64,000 nucleotides of DNA from Corynebacterium jeikeium (GCF_000738175.1 NZ_JFCH01000008.1:1-64000); one strand, 5' to 3'. Shown: positions 28,984 to 38,238, numbered from the stretch's first letter. The notes: generated by a model not told the origin, from the sequence alone. A program made the numbers and translations.

Positions 28984-31900
28984 TGGTTCTCTCCCTTCTC
29001 CTCGTGCTGTTCTTGCTGTTCGGTGTTTTTCTTAGCGACGCCATCAGGCTCCGCAGCCTTAGCCTCAGCCCCATCCTTGACGTTCTTCACCGGCGCGCGG
29101 GCCGCTTCGCGCTCAGCTCGGTGGGCCTCTTCCTCCGCCTTCGCAGCAGCGGAGACCTGGGAGGGGTTGAGCGGGATGTTGCTGCCGCCGACAGTCACAG
29201 CCACAGGCGAGGGCTTCTTGGCGGGATCCGCCTTGCCCTCGATGGGCGTGGGGCGCTTGCCCTTGGAGTTCGGACCCATCTTCTGCGTGGCAGTCTGAGC
29301 GCGGAACTTAGACTTCAGCGTTGCCGGGTCAGTACCCGGGCGCTCGCGGCCGCCCATCTGGTTGATGACGATGACCACCAGGCCGAGCACTGCCAGGTAC
29401 ACGCCGCCGTCGAAGATCAGCGAGGTGGACACGTGCTGGCCCAAAATATCGGCGTGGATCGGCGCCAGGAAGCCGCCATGCAAGTAGCCGATCAGGCCAG
29501 TGATCAGCGCCATCGCTATGCCCGCGCCGACGAAGGTGTAGGCCACCTGGTCGGTGAACATCTTCTTGGCCCGGGCCTGAGCCAGGTAGTACATGAAGAT
29601 GCCGCAGGCCGCGATCAGGGCGGCGACGAAGCCGCCGCCGGGGGACTGGTGGCCGCGCCAGAACGTGGCGGCGGACAGCAGCGCCAGAATCGGGATCAGC
29701 GGGTACATCGTCATCCGCGAGTTAATGGAGTTCAGGTGCGTGGAGCGCAGGTACTTGGAGTAGAACGGCGCCAGCTCCGGAACCTTGTGCACATCCGGGA
29801 AGCGGGTGGAACCCGGAGCGCGGAACAGCTCCGCGGTGGAACCCGGACCGTAACCCGGAACCGGGGAACGGGGGATGGACTTGATCAGTGCGGCGATGAC
29901 GATGCCCGCCATGCCCAGCACCGTCAGCTCGCCCAAGGTATCGAAGGCACGGAACTCCACCAGGATGACGGCGACTACGTTATTGCCGCCGGAGATCTCC
30001 GGGGTGTTCTCCAAGTACCACTGCGCGATCGCAGGCTTCTCGTGGCGGCCGATGAGCAGCCACACGCCCAGGAAGGTAACCACGCCGACCAGCACCGCCA
30101 GAACTGTGGCGAAGCGGGTACGGTTTGCGCCCTCGCGCAGGTACAGGCGCGGCTGGTGGCGGATCACCAGCATCATGATGACGACCACGCAGAACTCGAC
30201 CAACAACTGGGTGGTGGCCACGTCCGGTGCGCCTAGTGTCAGCATGACCCAGGAAACGCCCACGCCGACCACACCGACCAGCACCACGGAAGCCAGGCGC
30301 GAGCGAGTACCAATCATCACGAGCACACTCAAGCCGATAATCACCAGGCCAACGAGGTCCACGATGCTGTCGATCCCCTCGACACGCGGCGGCAGATCCG
30401 CCAGCCCCTCCAGGCGACCCGGCCCCAGCAGGGAGAAGCCCGCCAGCACAATCAGCGAGGCGAAGATCCACACCACGTGCCGGTTGGGGTTCACAGAGTT
30501 CGCCAGGCGGCCAAACGCACGGCCCAGCTTGGTCGAGCGTTCGATGAATGCGGAGATCATCTCCGCGCCCGTTGCCACCCCGAGACGCTTGCCCTCGAGC
30601 GGCTGGAGCAGAGGGCGTCGATAAATAACAACAATGACGCCCGCGATCAGCACCGCGAGAGAGATCCAGAGCGCCACCGTCAGGCCGTGCCAGAGCGCCA
30701 GATGAGTGTGCGCGTCGCCCAGACCCGTGGCGTAAACCACGTGATCGAGAGTCTCGTCGAACACGCCCAGGAACGCGACACCCGGCAGGGAAAGCACGCC
30801 CGGCAGCACCGCCGGAATCCACAGGTTCGCCGGAGCCTCCTTGACGTGCGAGACATCCTTCGGTCCATCGACGAACGCACCCAGAACGTAGCGCGCGGAG
30901 TACACGAAAGTGGCCAGCGCGCCGATGCCAGCCGCGATCAGCAGGGCGATCACGCCGGTGTTGTTAAACGGCGCCTCCTCAAACGCGGTGAGCATGCCCT
31001 CCTTCGACACAAAGCCGAAGGTCGGGGGAATAGCAGCCATTGACGCCGCCGCGATCACAGCGGACACAAAAGTAAAGGGCATCTGGCGCCACAGCGGGCC
31101 CAGGCGACGAATGTCACGCGACCCGGCCTGGTGATCCACCACGCCGGCGATCATGAACAGCGAGGACTTAAACAGCGCGTGGGCGGCCGTGTGAACCAGC
31201 GCGGCGCTGATGGCGAAGGGAGTGCCCACGCCAATGGTGGCGACGATCCAGCCCAGCTGGGAGACCGTGGAGTAGGCCGTGAGCTTCTTCAGATCCGTCT
31301 TCTGGATGGCGAACACGGCGCCCATGATGGCGGTGGTCATGCCGATGACGATCAGCAGGACGTGCCAGGCCATCACACCCTCGAACAGGCCGGAGAAGCG
31401 CAGCAGCAGGTACACGCCGGCCTTGACCACGGCGGCGGCGTGCAGGAAGGCGGAAACCGGGGTGTCCGCGGCCATAGCCTCCGGCAGCCAGAAGTGGAAG
31501 GGGATCTGCGCGGCCTTCGAGAACGCCGCCAGGGCGATGAGGACGGCGACGATAGCCAGGCGGACGTCCTGGCCCTCCCAGGCGGGGGAGTGCAGCATGG
31601 CCGAAAGGTTGGTGGTGCCCGTGGTGATCACGCCGATGCCCAGGCCGGCCAGCAGGAACAGGCCGCCGATGAAGGTCAGCAAGAGGGTGCGGATGGAACC
31701 AGCCTCGCCGCCGGAGCCCGAGCGGGCGATGAGGAAGAACGAGGCCAGGGAGACCAGCTCCCAGCCGATGAACAGCAGGGCAACGTCGTCGGCCAGAACC
31801 AGCAGGAGGACTGCCAGCATGAAGGAGGTCATGAGCACGTAGAAGCTCATGATCTTGTCGCCCTTGTGCAGGTAGGCGGCGGAGTAGATGAACACGACGG

Positions 31901-32246
31901 CGCCGATGAGCAGCGCCAGGAGGGTGAAGAACAGGCCCAGGGAGTCCATCTTCAGGGCCAGCTCTAGCCCTCCTTCGCTGGCAGCGCCCGTACCACCGGC
32001 TGCACCGCCGGCGCCCGCAGCGCCCGCCGCACCGCCGGCTCCGGTGAGGAAGCCTTTGATCCAGGTGATGGACCAGGTGGCTGTCTCTCCGTTGAGTATC
32101 GGGTCGGCGTGCTTGATCACATATCCTGCGAGTCCCAGGAAGGTCAGGCCTAAGGGCCAACCGGCGTTTCGATCAAGTGTTTTGACCAGCAAGGGAACGA
32201 GGATGAGCGCCACCGCGACGGTGACGGGGATGGCAAGGAGAGCCAC
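28980..32246 (-). CDS. mrpA: Mrp antiporter fused subunits A and B
   Basis: The 1088-residue protein joins the large NuoL-like MrpA part (about 1-770, with LHAAAVVKAGVYLLLRFSG and FVSKEGMLTAFEE) to an MrpB-like domain (about 830-970, containing SPGGGFVAALIAACGIFMYY). A charged, disordered tail of about 110 residues follows and ends in a dispersed motif copy (GVAKKN). A/B fusion is normal in actinobacteria. It heads the operon mrpA-C-D-E-F-G, which exports Na+ in exchange for protons. The start is taken as GTG 32246; no clear ribosome-binding site is seen. Confidence 0.92.
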   Translation of the reverse strand: MALLAIPVTVAVALILVPLLVKTLDRNAGWPLGLTFLGLAGYVIKHADPILNGETATWSITWIKGFLTGAGGAAGAAGAGGAAGGTGAASEGGLELALKMDSLGLFFTLLALLIGAVVFIYSAAYLHKGDKIMSFYVLMTSFMLAVLLLVLADDVALLFIGWELVSLASFFLIARSGSGGEAGSIRTLLLTFIGGLFLLAGLGIGVITTGTTNLSAMLHSPAWEGQDVRLAIVAVLIALAAFSKAAQIPFHFWLPEAMAADTPVSAFLHAAAVVKAGVYLLLRFSGLFEGVMAWHVLLIVIGMTTAIMGAVFAIQKTDLKKLTAYSTVSQLGWIVATIGVGTPFAISAALVHTAAHALFKSSLFMIAGVVDHQAGSRDIRRLGPLWRQMPFTFVSAVIAAASMAAIPPTFGFVSKEGMLTAFEEAPFNNTGVIALLIAAGIGALATFVYSARYVLGAFVDGPKDVSHVKEAPANLWIPAVLPGVLSLPGVAFLGVFDETLDHVVYATGLGDAHTHLALWHGLTVALWISLAVLIAGVIVVIYRRPLLQPLEGKRLGVATGAEMISAFIERSTKLGRAFGRLANSVNPNRHVVWIFASLIVLAGFSLLGPGRLEGLADLPPRVEGIDSIVDLVGLVIIGLSVLVMIGTRSRLASVVLVGVVGVGVSWVMLTLGAPDVATTQLLVEFCVVVIMMLVIRHQPRLYLREGANRTRFATVLAVLVGVVTFLGVWLLIGRHEKPAIAQWYLENTPEISGGNNVVAVILVEFRAFDTLGELTVLGMAGIVIAALIKSIPRSPVPGYGPGSTAELFRAPGSTRFPDVHKVPELAPFYSKYLRSTHLNSINSRMTMYPLIPILALLSAATFWRGHQSPGGGFVAALIAACGIFMYYLAQARAKKMFTDQVAYTFVGAGIAMALITGLIGYLHGGFLAPIHADILGQHVSTSLIFDGGVYLAVLGLVVIVINQMGGRERPGTDPATLKSKFRAQTATQKMGPNSKGKRPTPIEGKADPAKKPSPVAVTVGGSNIPLNPSQVSAAAKAEEEAHRAEREAARAPVKNVKDGAEAKAAEPDGVAKKNTEQQEQHEEKGENQ
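29028..29046 (+). repeat. dispersed GACGCC motif, copy 10 (end of mrpA)
   Basis: TTTCTTAGCGACGCCATCA lies within the last 22 codons of mrpA and encodes G-V-A-K-K-N. Confidence 0.7.
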
Positions 32247-32560
32247 GTTGGTTCAACACCCCAATGTTTCTATAGTTGTTCGATCACCTTGAATATTCAC
32301 TGAATAACCACGTACGGCATCACGGTGCCGTCGCAAAGCGACGACCTCGCGGAGCCGTGCTGAGCTCCGACATCAGAAGGTCGTGCTGAGCCGAACTAGA
32401 TCGCGGGCCCAATGAGGCCTGAAGGTGTCAAAGTTATTCAAGTGATCCACTGGGGTGCCGGCAAAATAATTCCGGTCCATCACGACGCGACGTGATCGGA
32501 ATAGTTATACGACGGTCACAGTTTATCAGGCGCCCCTTAGGACTGTTCAGGGTGCTTGGC
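32247..32560. promoter_or_regulatory. mrp operon upstream region
   Basis: On the minus strand a TATAGA box near 32270 lies about 20-25 bases before the mrpA start and is the likely -10 element. Further out are short inverted repeats (CCGTGCTGAG / CTCAGCACG around 32355-32395). No ORF is convincing. Confidence 0.4.
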
Positions 32561-32594
32561 CTGGCGCCTGCGTGTGCAGGGGATTTGTCGGGGA

Positions 32595-32775
32595 GGCGCC
32601 GGGTGGGGTGCTGGCTGCGATTCTGGCTGCAGTTCTGGGTGCGGTTCTGGGTGCGGTTCTGGGTGCGGCGCGCAAAACGAGGGGGCGCTAAATGAGGAGC
32701 GCGCTGGGTGGTGCTGGGTGGTGCTGGGTAGGGCGCTGGGTGGTACTGGGTGATGCTGGGTAGGGCGCTGGGTGA
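32595..32775. repeat. imperfect short tandem repeats
   Basis: Two blocks are visible. 32610-32680 repeats a 12-mer GGTTCTGGGTGC-like unit about five times, and 32700-32775 repeats a GTGCTGGGTG-like 10-mer about seven times with GTAGGGCGC interruptions. The intervening GCGCTAAATGAGG recurs at 33060-33090, so related units flank the AAATGTCG repeats on both sides. Confidence 0.7.
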
Positions 32776-32799
32776 GACTCTGGAGCTCTGAGTGAGGTG

Positions 32800-32823
32800 A
32801 AATGTCGTTAGAACGGGAATACG
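32800..32823 (+). repeat. AAATGTCG 24-mer, direct copy 1
   Basis: AAATGTCGTTAGAACGGGAA followed by TACG, preceded by GGTG. It is a direct copy of the 24-mer at 32882, 82 bp away. Confidence 0.8.
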
Positions 32824-32881
32824 TGGTCTGCGGTGGTTCAAATAGGGTCGCACCGGGCTCAAAAGGCTCTCGATGGCGGTG

Positions 32882-33007
32882 AAATGTCGTTAGAACGGGA
32901 ATGCGCGCAAGAGGTTGATGGGCATCAAAAAATGAAAACGCTCTGACCTGTACTTTTGCAAACTTGCAAATCAATGTCATTAACGTATTCCCGTTCTAGC
33001 GACATTT
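32882..33007. repeat. inverted-repeat element B (126 bp, 24 bp arms)
   Basis: The arm AAATGTCGTTAGAACGGGAA (32882-32905, ending TGCG) is complementary with two mismatches to 32984-33007. The interior carries CAAAAAATG and CTCTGACCTG, shared with the interior of element A at 12769. Arms differ in sequence from those of element A but likewise begin ATGTC. No gene lies inside. Confidence 0.75.
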
Positions 33008-33152
33008 AGGCCCAGCGGAGGGGTATGGGCGGCAGCGCCCAGCGGAAGGGGTTGGCTGAGGCGCGCTAAACGAGGCGCGCTAAATGAGGGGTGCGCGCTG
33101 GGCGGGGTGCTGGCTGCAGCCCGCCGGGGTTCCCAGGTTCCCGGCAACGACG
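33008..33152. other. repeat-bearing gap before tRNA-Pro
   Basis: GCGCGCTAAA(C/T)GAGG occurs twice (about 33061-33090) and GCTGGGCGGGGTGCTGGCTGC resembles the tandem units at 32595. No ORF is convincing. Confidence 0.5.
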
Positions 33153-33187
33153 AAACCCGCCAGCACCTTTTCGGTGCCAGCGGGTTC
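33153..33187 (-). terminator. terminator of tRNA-Pro
   Basis: AACCCGC-cag-CACC and GGTG-ccag-CGGGTT form a stem-loop just after the tRNA 3' end on the minus strand. Confidence 0.65.
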
Positions 33188-33190
33188 TAA

Positions 33191-33267
33191 TGGTCGGGAT
33201 AACAGGATTTGAACCTGCGACCCCCTCGTCCCGAACGAGGTGCGCTACCAAGCTGCGCCATATCCCG
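33191..33267 (-). tRNA. tRNA-Pro (anticodon CGG)
   Basis: A 77-base tRNA with acceptor CGGGATA/TATCCCG, discriminator A and encoded CCA. The anticodon loop TTCGGGA gives CGG. T-arm GGTTCAAATCC is visible. It shows that CCA is gene-encoded in this genome, which matters for the IS junctions. Confidence 0.94.
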
Positions 33268-33382
33268 GTCTGGAGCGGCACGTTAGTTTTGCGAACTGTG
33301 CAAAGCCAACGGCTGCAACTCGAATTACTATAGCCCGCACAGGGGGCATTTTTCAAAATGGCAGCGTATCGGGCCTTTTGGG

Positions 33383-34387
33383 CTACTCCGCCGGCTTCTC
33401 CACGATGTGGATCAACGTCGCCGACGGGCGGCAGAAGATGCGGAAAGGCACGTACTTAGAACTGCCCAGCCCGTTGGTCACGTGCAGCCACATGCGCTCG
33501 GTCCAGCGGGAAAGCCCGCGCGCCCGGCTCCTGTCGATGCCGCAGTTCGTCACGATGGCGCGCCCACCCGGCAGGCACAGCTGCCCGCCGTGCGTGTGAC
33601 CGCTCAGCACCAGCTGGTATCCGTCGGCGGCGAAGCGGTCCAGAACGCGCGGTTCGGGGGAGTGGCTCAGTCCGATGGCCAGGTCGGCGTCATTATTAGG
33701 GTGCCCCGCGATCCGCGAGTAATTGTCCAGCTCATGGTGAGGGTCATCCACGCCCGCGATAGCCAGCTTGATCTTCGACGGGCTGGTCAGCGAACCAGTC
33801 GCCGCGGGGTCGATGGCGAACTCGACGGTGGCGTTCGAGGCATCGTGCCAGCCGCGCTCGATGAAGGCCGCGCGCATCCCCTTCCATGGCAGCTGCACCT
33901 GGGAGGGCTTGCGCTTCTTGCCCAGCAGGTAGATGAAGGGGTTCACAGGGCGCGGTGCGAAATAGTCGTTGCTGCCGAACACAAACACTCCGGGGCGTTC
34001 CAGCAGTGGCTCGAGCGCGCGGAGCACTCCCGGCACGCCGTCCTTTTCGCCGAGGTTGTCGCCCGTGTTGACCACCAGGTCCGGGTCCAGGCGGTCCAGC
34101 GCGGCGACCCATTCCTGCTTTTGCTTCTGCTTGTCCAGCATGTGCAGGTCGCTGACGTGCAGCAGTCGGAAGCTATCCCAATCGTCGGGTAGCGTGCCGG
34201 GCTCAAGCAGCGGCACTGTTACCTCGTGTAGCTGGAATTTTAGGGTTTCTTTATATGACGCCGCAGCGACCGCCGCGCCGACCGCCCCAATTCCGAGCGC
34301 GCTTTTCAGCACGTTGGCGGGGGTGAGCAGACGTTTGCGGGGCTGGGCTGGCGAGTTCGCTGAGGAGTTCCGACGATTGTTCTTCAC
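33383..34387 (-). CDS. membrane-anchored metallophosphoesterase
   Basis: The 334-residue protein has a basic N-terminus, one hydrophobic segment (about 29-45) and a calcineurin-like phosphoesterase domain. The metal-binding motifs are in order: HVSDLHM, VVNTGDN, GSNDYF (in place of GNHD), and LSGHTHGGQ. Relatives act on phospholipid or nucleotide phosphodiesters; the substrate is unknown. It lies downstream of the PBP gene on the same strand (72 bp gap). A dispersed motif copy encodes A-A-A-S-Y-K-E at the membrane-domain junction. Confidence 0.85.
   Translation of the reverse strand: MKNNRRNSSANSPAQPRKRLLTPANVLKSALGIGAVGAAVAAASYKETLKFQLHEVTVPLLEPGTLPDDWDSFRLLHVSDLHMLDKQKQKQEWVAALDRLDPDLVVNTGDNLGEKDGVPGVLRALEPLLERPGVFVFGSNDYFAPRPVNPFIYLLGKKRKPSQVQLPWKGMRAAFIERGWHDASNATVEFAIDPAATGSLTSPSKIKLAIAGVDDPHHELDNYSRIAGHPNNDADLAIGLSHSPEPRVLDRFAADGYQLVLSGHTHGGQLCLPGGRAIVTNCGIDRSRARGLSRWTERMWLHVTNGLGSSKYVPFRIFCRPSATLIHIVEKPAE
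34246..34264 (+). repeat. dispersed GACGCC motif, copy 11
   Basis: TTTCTTTATATGACGCCGC lies just after the membrane segment of the metallophosphoesterase and encodes A-A-S-Y-K-E-T. Confidence 0.6.
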
Positions 34388-34459
34388 GTTCCCCAGGGTA
34401 TCGTTTCGCCCGTGGGCGGGACATACCCGCCGTGCGTCACGCGCGGCGGAGCTAATGGG

Positions 34460-36772
34460 CTAGCGGAGCTGGCTCAGGAAGTCATCGAGGTCCGCGAGGC
34501 CGCGGCGGATCTCCGGCGGGAGGTCCAGCTCTCCTTGGCCCTGTGGGGCCTGCGGGGCGGGCGCGGAGTTGCCGCCACTCGGGGCACCACCTCCCGATCC
34601 GCCGGTGGACGCGGGTGCGCCCCACTTACCGGGGTTCGTGCCAGCGTCGTACTTCTTGTCGTAGGAAGGCAGCTTGCCGCCACCGTACTTCTTGATCATC
34701 GGCTTCGAAGCCTCGAAGAAAATCTGTGCGGGCTCGTTACCGCCGTAGAGGTTGCCCTTGCCGCATTGGCGTACTGGCGCGGTGCACAGGTTCTTCGCCG
34801 TACCGCCGTCGTTAAAGATGTAGGAGGATCCAGCCCAGCCCGAGGTGAAGCCCAGGAACGCGGCGGAGAAGCTGGTTTCCGTCGTACCCGTCTTGGCGGA
34901 CAGCGGCCCGCTCCAACCCGCCGCGCGGGCGGAGGCGGAAGCCGTGCCCTGCTGCACGTCGCTGCCCAGGCCGTTGGCCAGTGCGTCGGCGATCTTCTTG
35001 TCGATGGCCTGCTCGCAGTCCACCTTCTCCATCTCCACGTCCTCGCCGTTGCGGTCCTTCACGGACAGCACGGGCGTGGGTTCGCACCAGCGCCCGTGGT
35101 CGGCCAGGCTGGCGGCCACGTTGGAAAGCTCTAGCGGGTCGACGGCCGTGGGGCCCAGCACGAAGGAGCCGAGGTTGTTGTCCTTGACGTACTCCTCCAC
35201 GGAGTTCTCGCCGTCGAAGCTGCCCTCGTTCTTGTAGGAACGCAGACCCAGCTTGATGGCAATGTCCGTGATGCGTTCCATGCCCAGCTTCTCCGCCATC
35301 TCGATGAAGGGAGTATTCGGGCTGGTCGCCAGCGCTTCCTTCAACGTCATGTTGGGCTTGTAGGAGCCCGCATTTTCCACGCAGTACTTGTTCGGCGGGC
35401 AGCCGGGTGCGCCGCCTGCACCCATGCCTTCCACCTCGGCGCGGGTGGGCACGGCGAGGTTGGTGTTGAGCCCCATGCCGTCCTCCAGCGCCGCCGCAGC
35501 TGCAAAGATCTTGAACACGGAGCCGGCGCCGTGCCCCTGCAGCGAGTGGGGCAGTGGCAGCACGGATTCCCGCTCGTCCTGGCTCAGGCCGTACTTGCGC
35601 GAGGAGGCCATGGCCAACACCTGATGCTTGCCACCCTTGGGCGTGATGTAGTTCGTCGCGGCGGATACGCCCTCCTGGTCCGGGGAGACCTTGCTGCGGG
35701 CGGCCGTCTCCGCATGCTTCTGCGCCTGCGCATCCAGCGTGGTGCGGATGGTGTAGCCGCCCTTGGCCACCTCGTCCTTGGAGATTCCCTTCTTGTCTAG
35801 GTACTCCATCACGTAATCGCAGAAGAACCCGGAGCCACCGGCGCCGATGCAGCCGTTGGCGGGAACCTTCGGCTCCTCCAGCACGCCCAGCGGCTTGCTC
35901 GCCAGCTCATCCGCCTTGGCCTGCGAAAGGCTATCCGCGTTCACGCGCGCCTGCAGCACGGCATCGCGCCGCTGCTTCGCGCCCTCCGGGTTGGTGTACG
36001 GGTTCAGCGCGCTGGTGGATTGCACGATTCCGGCCAGGAAAGCCGCCTGATTGTCGTTCAGATCCGCCGCGTTCACGCCGAAGTAGGTTTGCGCCGCGGC
36101 TTGCACGCCGAAGGCGCTGTTGCCGAAGGAGACCAGGTTCAGGTAGCGCGTCAGGATCTCGTCCTTAGTCAGCTTTTCGTCCAGGTCGCCGGCCATCTTC
36201 ATCTCGCGCAGCTTGCGGGGCAGCGAAGTTTCGATGGCCTGGGCGGCCTCGTCCTCGTTCTCCGCTTCGATCAGCCACAGGTAGTTCTTCACGTACTGCT
36301 GATTGATCGTCGACGCGCCTTCCGAGACTCCACCGCTAGAGACGTTCGCCGCCGCCGCGCGCAGGGTGCCGCGGATATCTACGCCTTTGTGCTGGTAGAA
36401 GCGCCGGTCCTCGATGGCGACGATGCTGTCCTTCATTGCCTGGGAGATCTTGTCCGAGGGCACTTCAGTGCGGTTCTGGTTGTACACCCAGGCGATTGTC
36501 TTGCCGTCCCGGTCGGTGATCCGCGAGCGCAGCGGCACCGAGTTGTTCTCGGAAATGTCCTGCACATTGGAGTTCATCGCGTCCGTGCTGGCGTTTACCA
36601 CCCAGCCGCCCGCGCCCGCGAAAGGCAGGATGGCGGCGGCTAGCAGCACGCCACCGGCCAGGATGGCGAGGAAAAGTTTCAGAAATGCCTTCGGTGCGTC
36701 CACGGCTATCACCATAACCCACGCCCCGGACAACCCTTTAGCCTTTTTGCCCTTTCTTTGTGACGCCCACAC
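34460..36772 (-). CDS. class A penicillin-binding protein
   Basis: A 770-residue bifunctional peptidoglycan synthase. After a membrane anchor (about 32-55) the glycosyltransferase 51 domain shows IEDRRFYQHKGVDIRG and EGASTINQQYVKN. The transpeptidase domain has the SxxK serine in GAGSVFKIF, SxN as ATSPNTP, and KTG as SAKTGTTE. A Gly/Ser/Pro-rich tail ends the protein. The start GTG at 36772 is immediately beside a dispersed motif copy, giving the N-terminus MWASQRKGKKAKG. An alternative start is the Met near residue 20. Position upstream of a WhiB-like gene matches pbp1a/ponA of corynebacteria. Confidence 0.92.
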   Translation of the reverse strand: MWASQRKGKKAKGLSGAWVMVIAVDAPKAFLKLFLAILAGGVLLAAAILPFAGAGGWVVNASTDAMNSNVQDISENNSVPLRSRITDRDGKTIAWVYNQNRTEVPSDKISQAMKDSIVAIEDRRFYQHKGVDIRGTLRAAAANVSSGGVSEGASTINQQYVKNYLWLIEAENEDEAAQAIETSLPRKLREMKMAGDLDEKLTKDEILTRYLNLVSFGNSAFGVQAAAQTYFGVNAADLNDNQAAFLAGIVQSTSALNPYTNPEGAKQRRDAVLQARVNADSLSQAKADELASKPLGVLEEPKVPANGCIGAGGSGFFCDYVMEYLDKKGISKDEVAKGGYTIRTTLDAQAQKHAETAARSKVSPDQEGVSAATNYITPKGGKHQVLAMASSRKYGLSQDERESVLPLPHSLQGHGAGSVFKIFAAAAALEDGMGLNTNLAVPTRAEVEGMGAGGAPGCPPNKYCVENAGSYKPNMTLKEALATSPNTPFIEMAEKLGMERITDIAIKLGLRSYKNEGSFDGENSVEEYVKDNNLGSFVLGPTAVDPLELSNVAASLADHGRWCEPTPVLSVKDRNGEDVEMEKVDCEQAIDKKIADALANGLGSDVQQGTASASARAAGWSGPLSAKTGTTETSFSAAFLGFTSGWAGSSYIFNDGGTAKNLCTAPVRQCGKGNLYGGNEPAQIFFEASKPMIKKYGGGKLPSYDKKYDAGTNPGKWGAPASTGGSGGGAPSGGNSAPAPQAPQGQGELDLPPEIRRGLADLDDFLSQLR
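36753..36770 (+). repeat. dispersed GACGCC motif, copy 12 (PBP start)
   Basis: TTTCTTTGTGACGCCCAC begins at the third base of the PBP start codon GTG and encodes W-A-S-Q-R-K. Confidence 0.75.
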
Positions 36773-36864
36773 GCCAGCCAGCGGGGGTGATCACCCCCTT
36801 TGCAGACCTGTGCACCTTTAGTGGAAAAGATTTGCTCTGGCGTTGGTTTGGGAAAAGTTCCGGC

Positions 36865-36880
36865 TGTGACGCGCAACACG
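36865..36880. promoter_or_regulatory. possible GlxR site
   Basis: TGTGACGCGCAACACG keeps 8 of the 10 half-site bases of the GlxR/CRP consensus TGTGANNTANNTCACA but lacks the central TA. Confidence 0.3.
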
Positions 36881-36910
36881 ATTTTCTGATGGGCTGACCA
36901 GCGGGATCGT

Positions 36911-36930
36911 GAGGGCGTCAAAAAGAAAAG
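36911..36930 (-). repeat. dispersed GACGCC motif, copy 13
   Basis: GAGGGCGTCAAAAAGAAAAG lies free in the intergenic region, 159 bp from copy 12 and in the opposite orientation. Confidence 0.65.
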
Positions 36931-37020
36931 GTCGTGGGGCGGGTAGCAGATCTACAGTTTTCGCTGGTCAGTTGAATCCATACTTAATAAGTGTCGCGTG
37001 GCTATCAGTTACCCCCAAAA

Positions 37021-37036
37021 TGTGACCTATTCGACA
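37021..37036. promoter_or_regulatory. probable GlxR site upstream of the WhiB-like gene
   Basis: TGTGACCTATTCGACA fits TGTGANNTANNTCACA at 8 of 10 half-site bases plus the central TA. It lies upstream of the likely -10 near 37056. Its GlxR cognate regulator is encoded at 39197. Confidence 0.45.
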
Positions 37037-37163
37037 CTTCTAAAAACGTGTGAATAAAATTACTACTACAGCAAGCCTCTACGGCAGTTGGCGGTACCAA
37101 ACGACAACCGACGCACAAGGCGCGAGGGCCGCCCCTGCTGGAGGCACGTTTCGGAGGAAGACA

Positions 37164-37538
37164 ATGACTGCATCGCTTGCCCGCACGAAGGTGACCGGCG
37201 GCTCCAAGCCGACCTGCCAGCCTGCTGAACAGATCACGACCCGCGAGTCCTTTAGCAATCGTGGCGAGTGGATCACTCAGGCACACTGCCGCAACGTGGA
37301 TCCGGACGAGCTCTTTGTAAAGGGTGCCGCCCAGCGCAAGGCCGTGGCCATTTGCCGCCACTGCCCCGTCGTGCTGCAGTGCCGCGCCGACGCCCTGGAT
37401 AACAAGGTGGAGTTCGGCGTGTGGGGCGGCATGACCGAGCGCCAGCGCCGCGCGCTGCTGCGCAAGCACCCCGAGATCACCAGCTGGGCAGACTTCTTCG
37501 CAGGCCAGCTCGAGGCTGCCAGCGCGGCAAAGAAGTAA
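37164..37538 (+). CDS. whcA: WhiB-family iron-sulfur regulator
   Basis: The 124-residue protein has the WhiB domain: C at AHCRNVDPDELF, then CRHCPVVLQC, completing four cysteines for a [4Fe-4S] cluster. The invariant EFGVWGG turn and the basic helix TERQRRALLRKH follow. Such proteins control redox and stress responses by binding sigma factor. The symbol is inferred from its position next to the class A PBP, where WhcA lies in C. glutamicum. ATG 37164 follows GGAGGAAG; upstream in-frame codons are discarded. Confidence 0.85.
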   Translation: MTASLARTKVTGGSKPTCQPAEQITTRESFSNRGEWITQAHCRNVDPDELFVKGAAQRKAVAICRHCPVVLQCRADALDNKVEFGVWGGMTERQRRALLRKHPEITSWADFFAGQLEAASAAKK

Positions 37539-37542
37539 CCAT

Positions 37543-37548
37543 TACAGT
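37543..37548 (+). promoter_or_regulatory. -10 element for a leaderless transcript
   Basis: TACAGT is followed by 7 bases and the ATG at 37556. No ribosome-binding site is present. Confidence 0.5.
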
Positions 37549-37555
37549 AGTTCCC

Positions 37556-37714
37556 ATGACTAACTGGGAATACGTAACCGTACCGCTGCTCACTCACGCT
37601 ACTAAGCAGATCCTGGATAACTGGGGACAGGATGGCTGGGAGCTCGTCTCCGTGCTGCCCGGCCCGACTGGTGAGCAGCACGTTGCCTACATGAAGCGCC
37701 CGCTGGAGCAGTAG
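37556..37714 (+). CDS. DUF4177-like small protein
   Basis: A 52-residue protein, MTNWEYVTVPLLTHATKQIL at its start and GQDGWELVSVLPG in the middle. The WEY...GWELV pattern is that of the DUF4177 family of unknown function. The gene is short but well conserved in position between WhiB and RidA genes of corynebacteria, by recollection. The only clear expression signal is the leaderless-type -10. Confidence 0.72.
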   Translation: MTNWEYVTVPLLTHATKQILDNWGQDGWELVSVLPGPTGEQHVAYMKRPLEQ

Positions 37715-37742
37715 GGCAAAAGAGGCAACAGAAGTAATAAAT

Positions 37743-38210
37743 ATGGCACAGCAGAACTTTCGCCAAAAACTAGAAGAACTCGGCCTGCAGCTGCCGCCGG
37801 TAGCAGCACCCGTCGCCGCCTACGTGCCGGCCGTGCGCAGTGGCAACATCGTCTACACCTCCGGTCAGCTGCCCTTCGTGGACGGCAAGCTGCCCGTCAC
37901 GGGGCTGGTCGGCGCTGAGGTGACCGAGGAGCAGGCTTATGACGCCGCCCGTACCGCCGCGCTGAACGCCATTGCCGCGATCGACGACCTGGTGGGGATC
38001 GATAACATCGAGCGGATCGTGAAGGTCAATGGATTCGTTGCCTCCACCGCAGACTTCGGCGGGCAGCCAGGCGTGATCAACGGTGCCTCCGAACTATTGG
38101 GAGAAATCTTCGGCGAAGCCGGAGTGCATGCCCGCGCCGCAGTTGGTGTGGCCGCGCTGCCGCTGAATGCCCCCGTAGAGGTAGAGATCGTCGCGCAGAT
38201 CAGCGCATAA
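37743..38210 (+). CDS. RidA/YjgF-family deaminase
   Basis: The 155-residue protein has the RidA pattern: YVPAVRSGNIVYTSGQLPF, then IVKVNGFVASTADFGGQPGVINGAS, and AARAAVGVAALPLNAPVEVEIVAQ. The conserved Arg in ARAAVG fits enamine/imine hydrolysis, which protects PLP enzymes. It is probably cotranscribed with the following hydrolase (28 bp gap). Confidence 0.85.
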   Translation: MAQQNFRQKLEELGLQLPPVAAPVAAYVPAVRSGNIVYTSGQLPFVDGKLPVTGLVGAEVTEEQAYDAARTAALNAIAAIDDLVGIDNIERIVKVNGFVASTADFGGQPGVINGASELLGEIFGEAGVHARAAVGVAALPLNAPVEVEIVAQISA

Positions 38211-38238
38211 TTTCGCGGTTCGATCTACACTGGGAGGC

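Larger units (their letters stand above)
36773..37163. other. PBP / WhiB divergent intergenic region
   Basis: A 391 bp gap. It holds a dispersed motif copy (36911), two sequences resembling GlxR sites (36865 and 37021), and a likely -10 TAAAAT near 37056 for the WhiB-like gene. The remaining leader of about 100 bases contains no convincing ORF, although the WhiB frame is open from 37050. Confidence 0.5.

Noticed and set aside
32800..33007. CRISPR-like array in the AAATGTCG repeats
   Set aside because: There are only three copies, one inverted, with unequal spacing and no cas genes.
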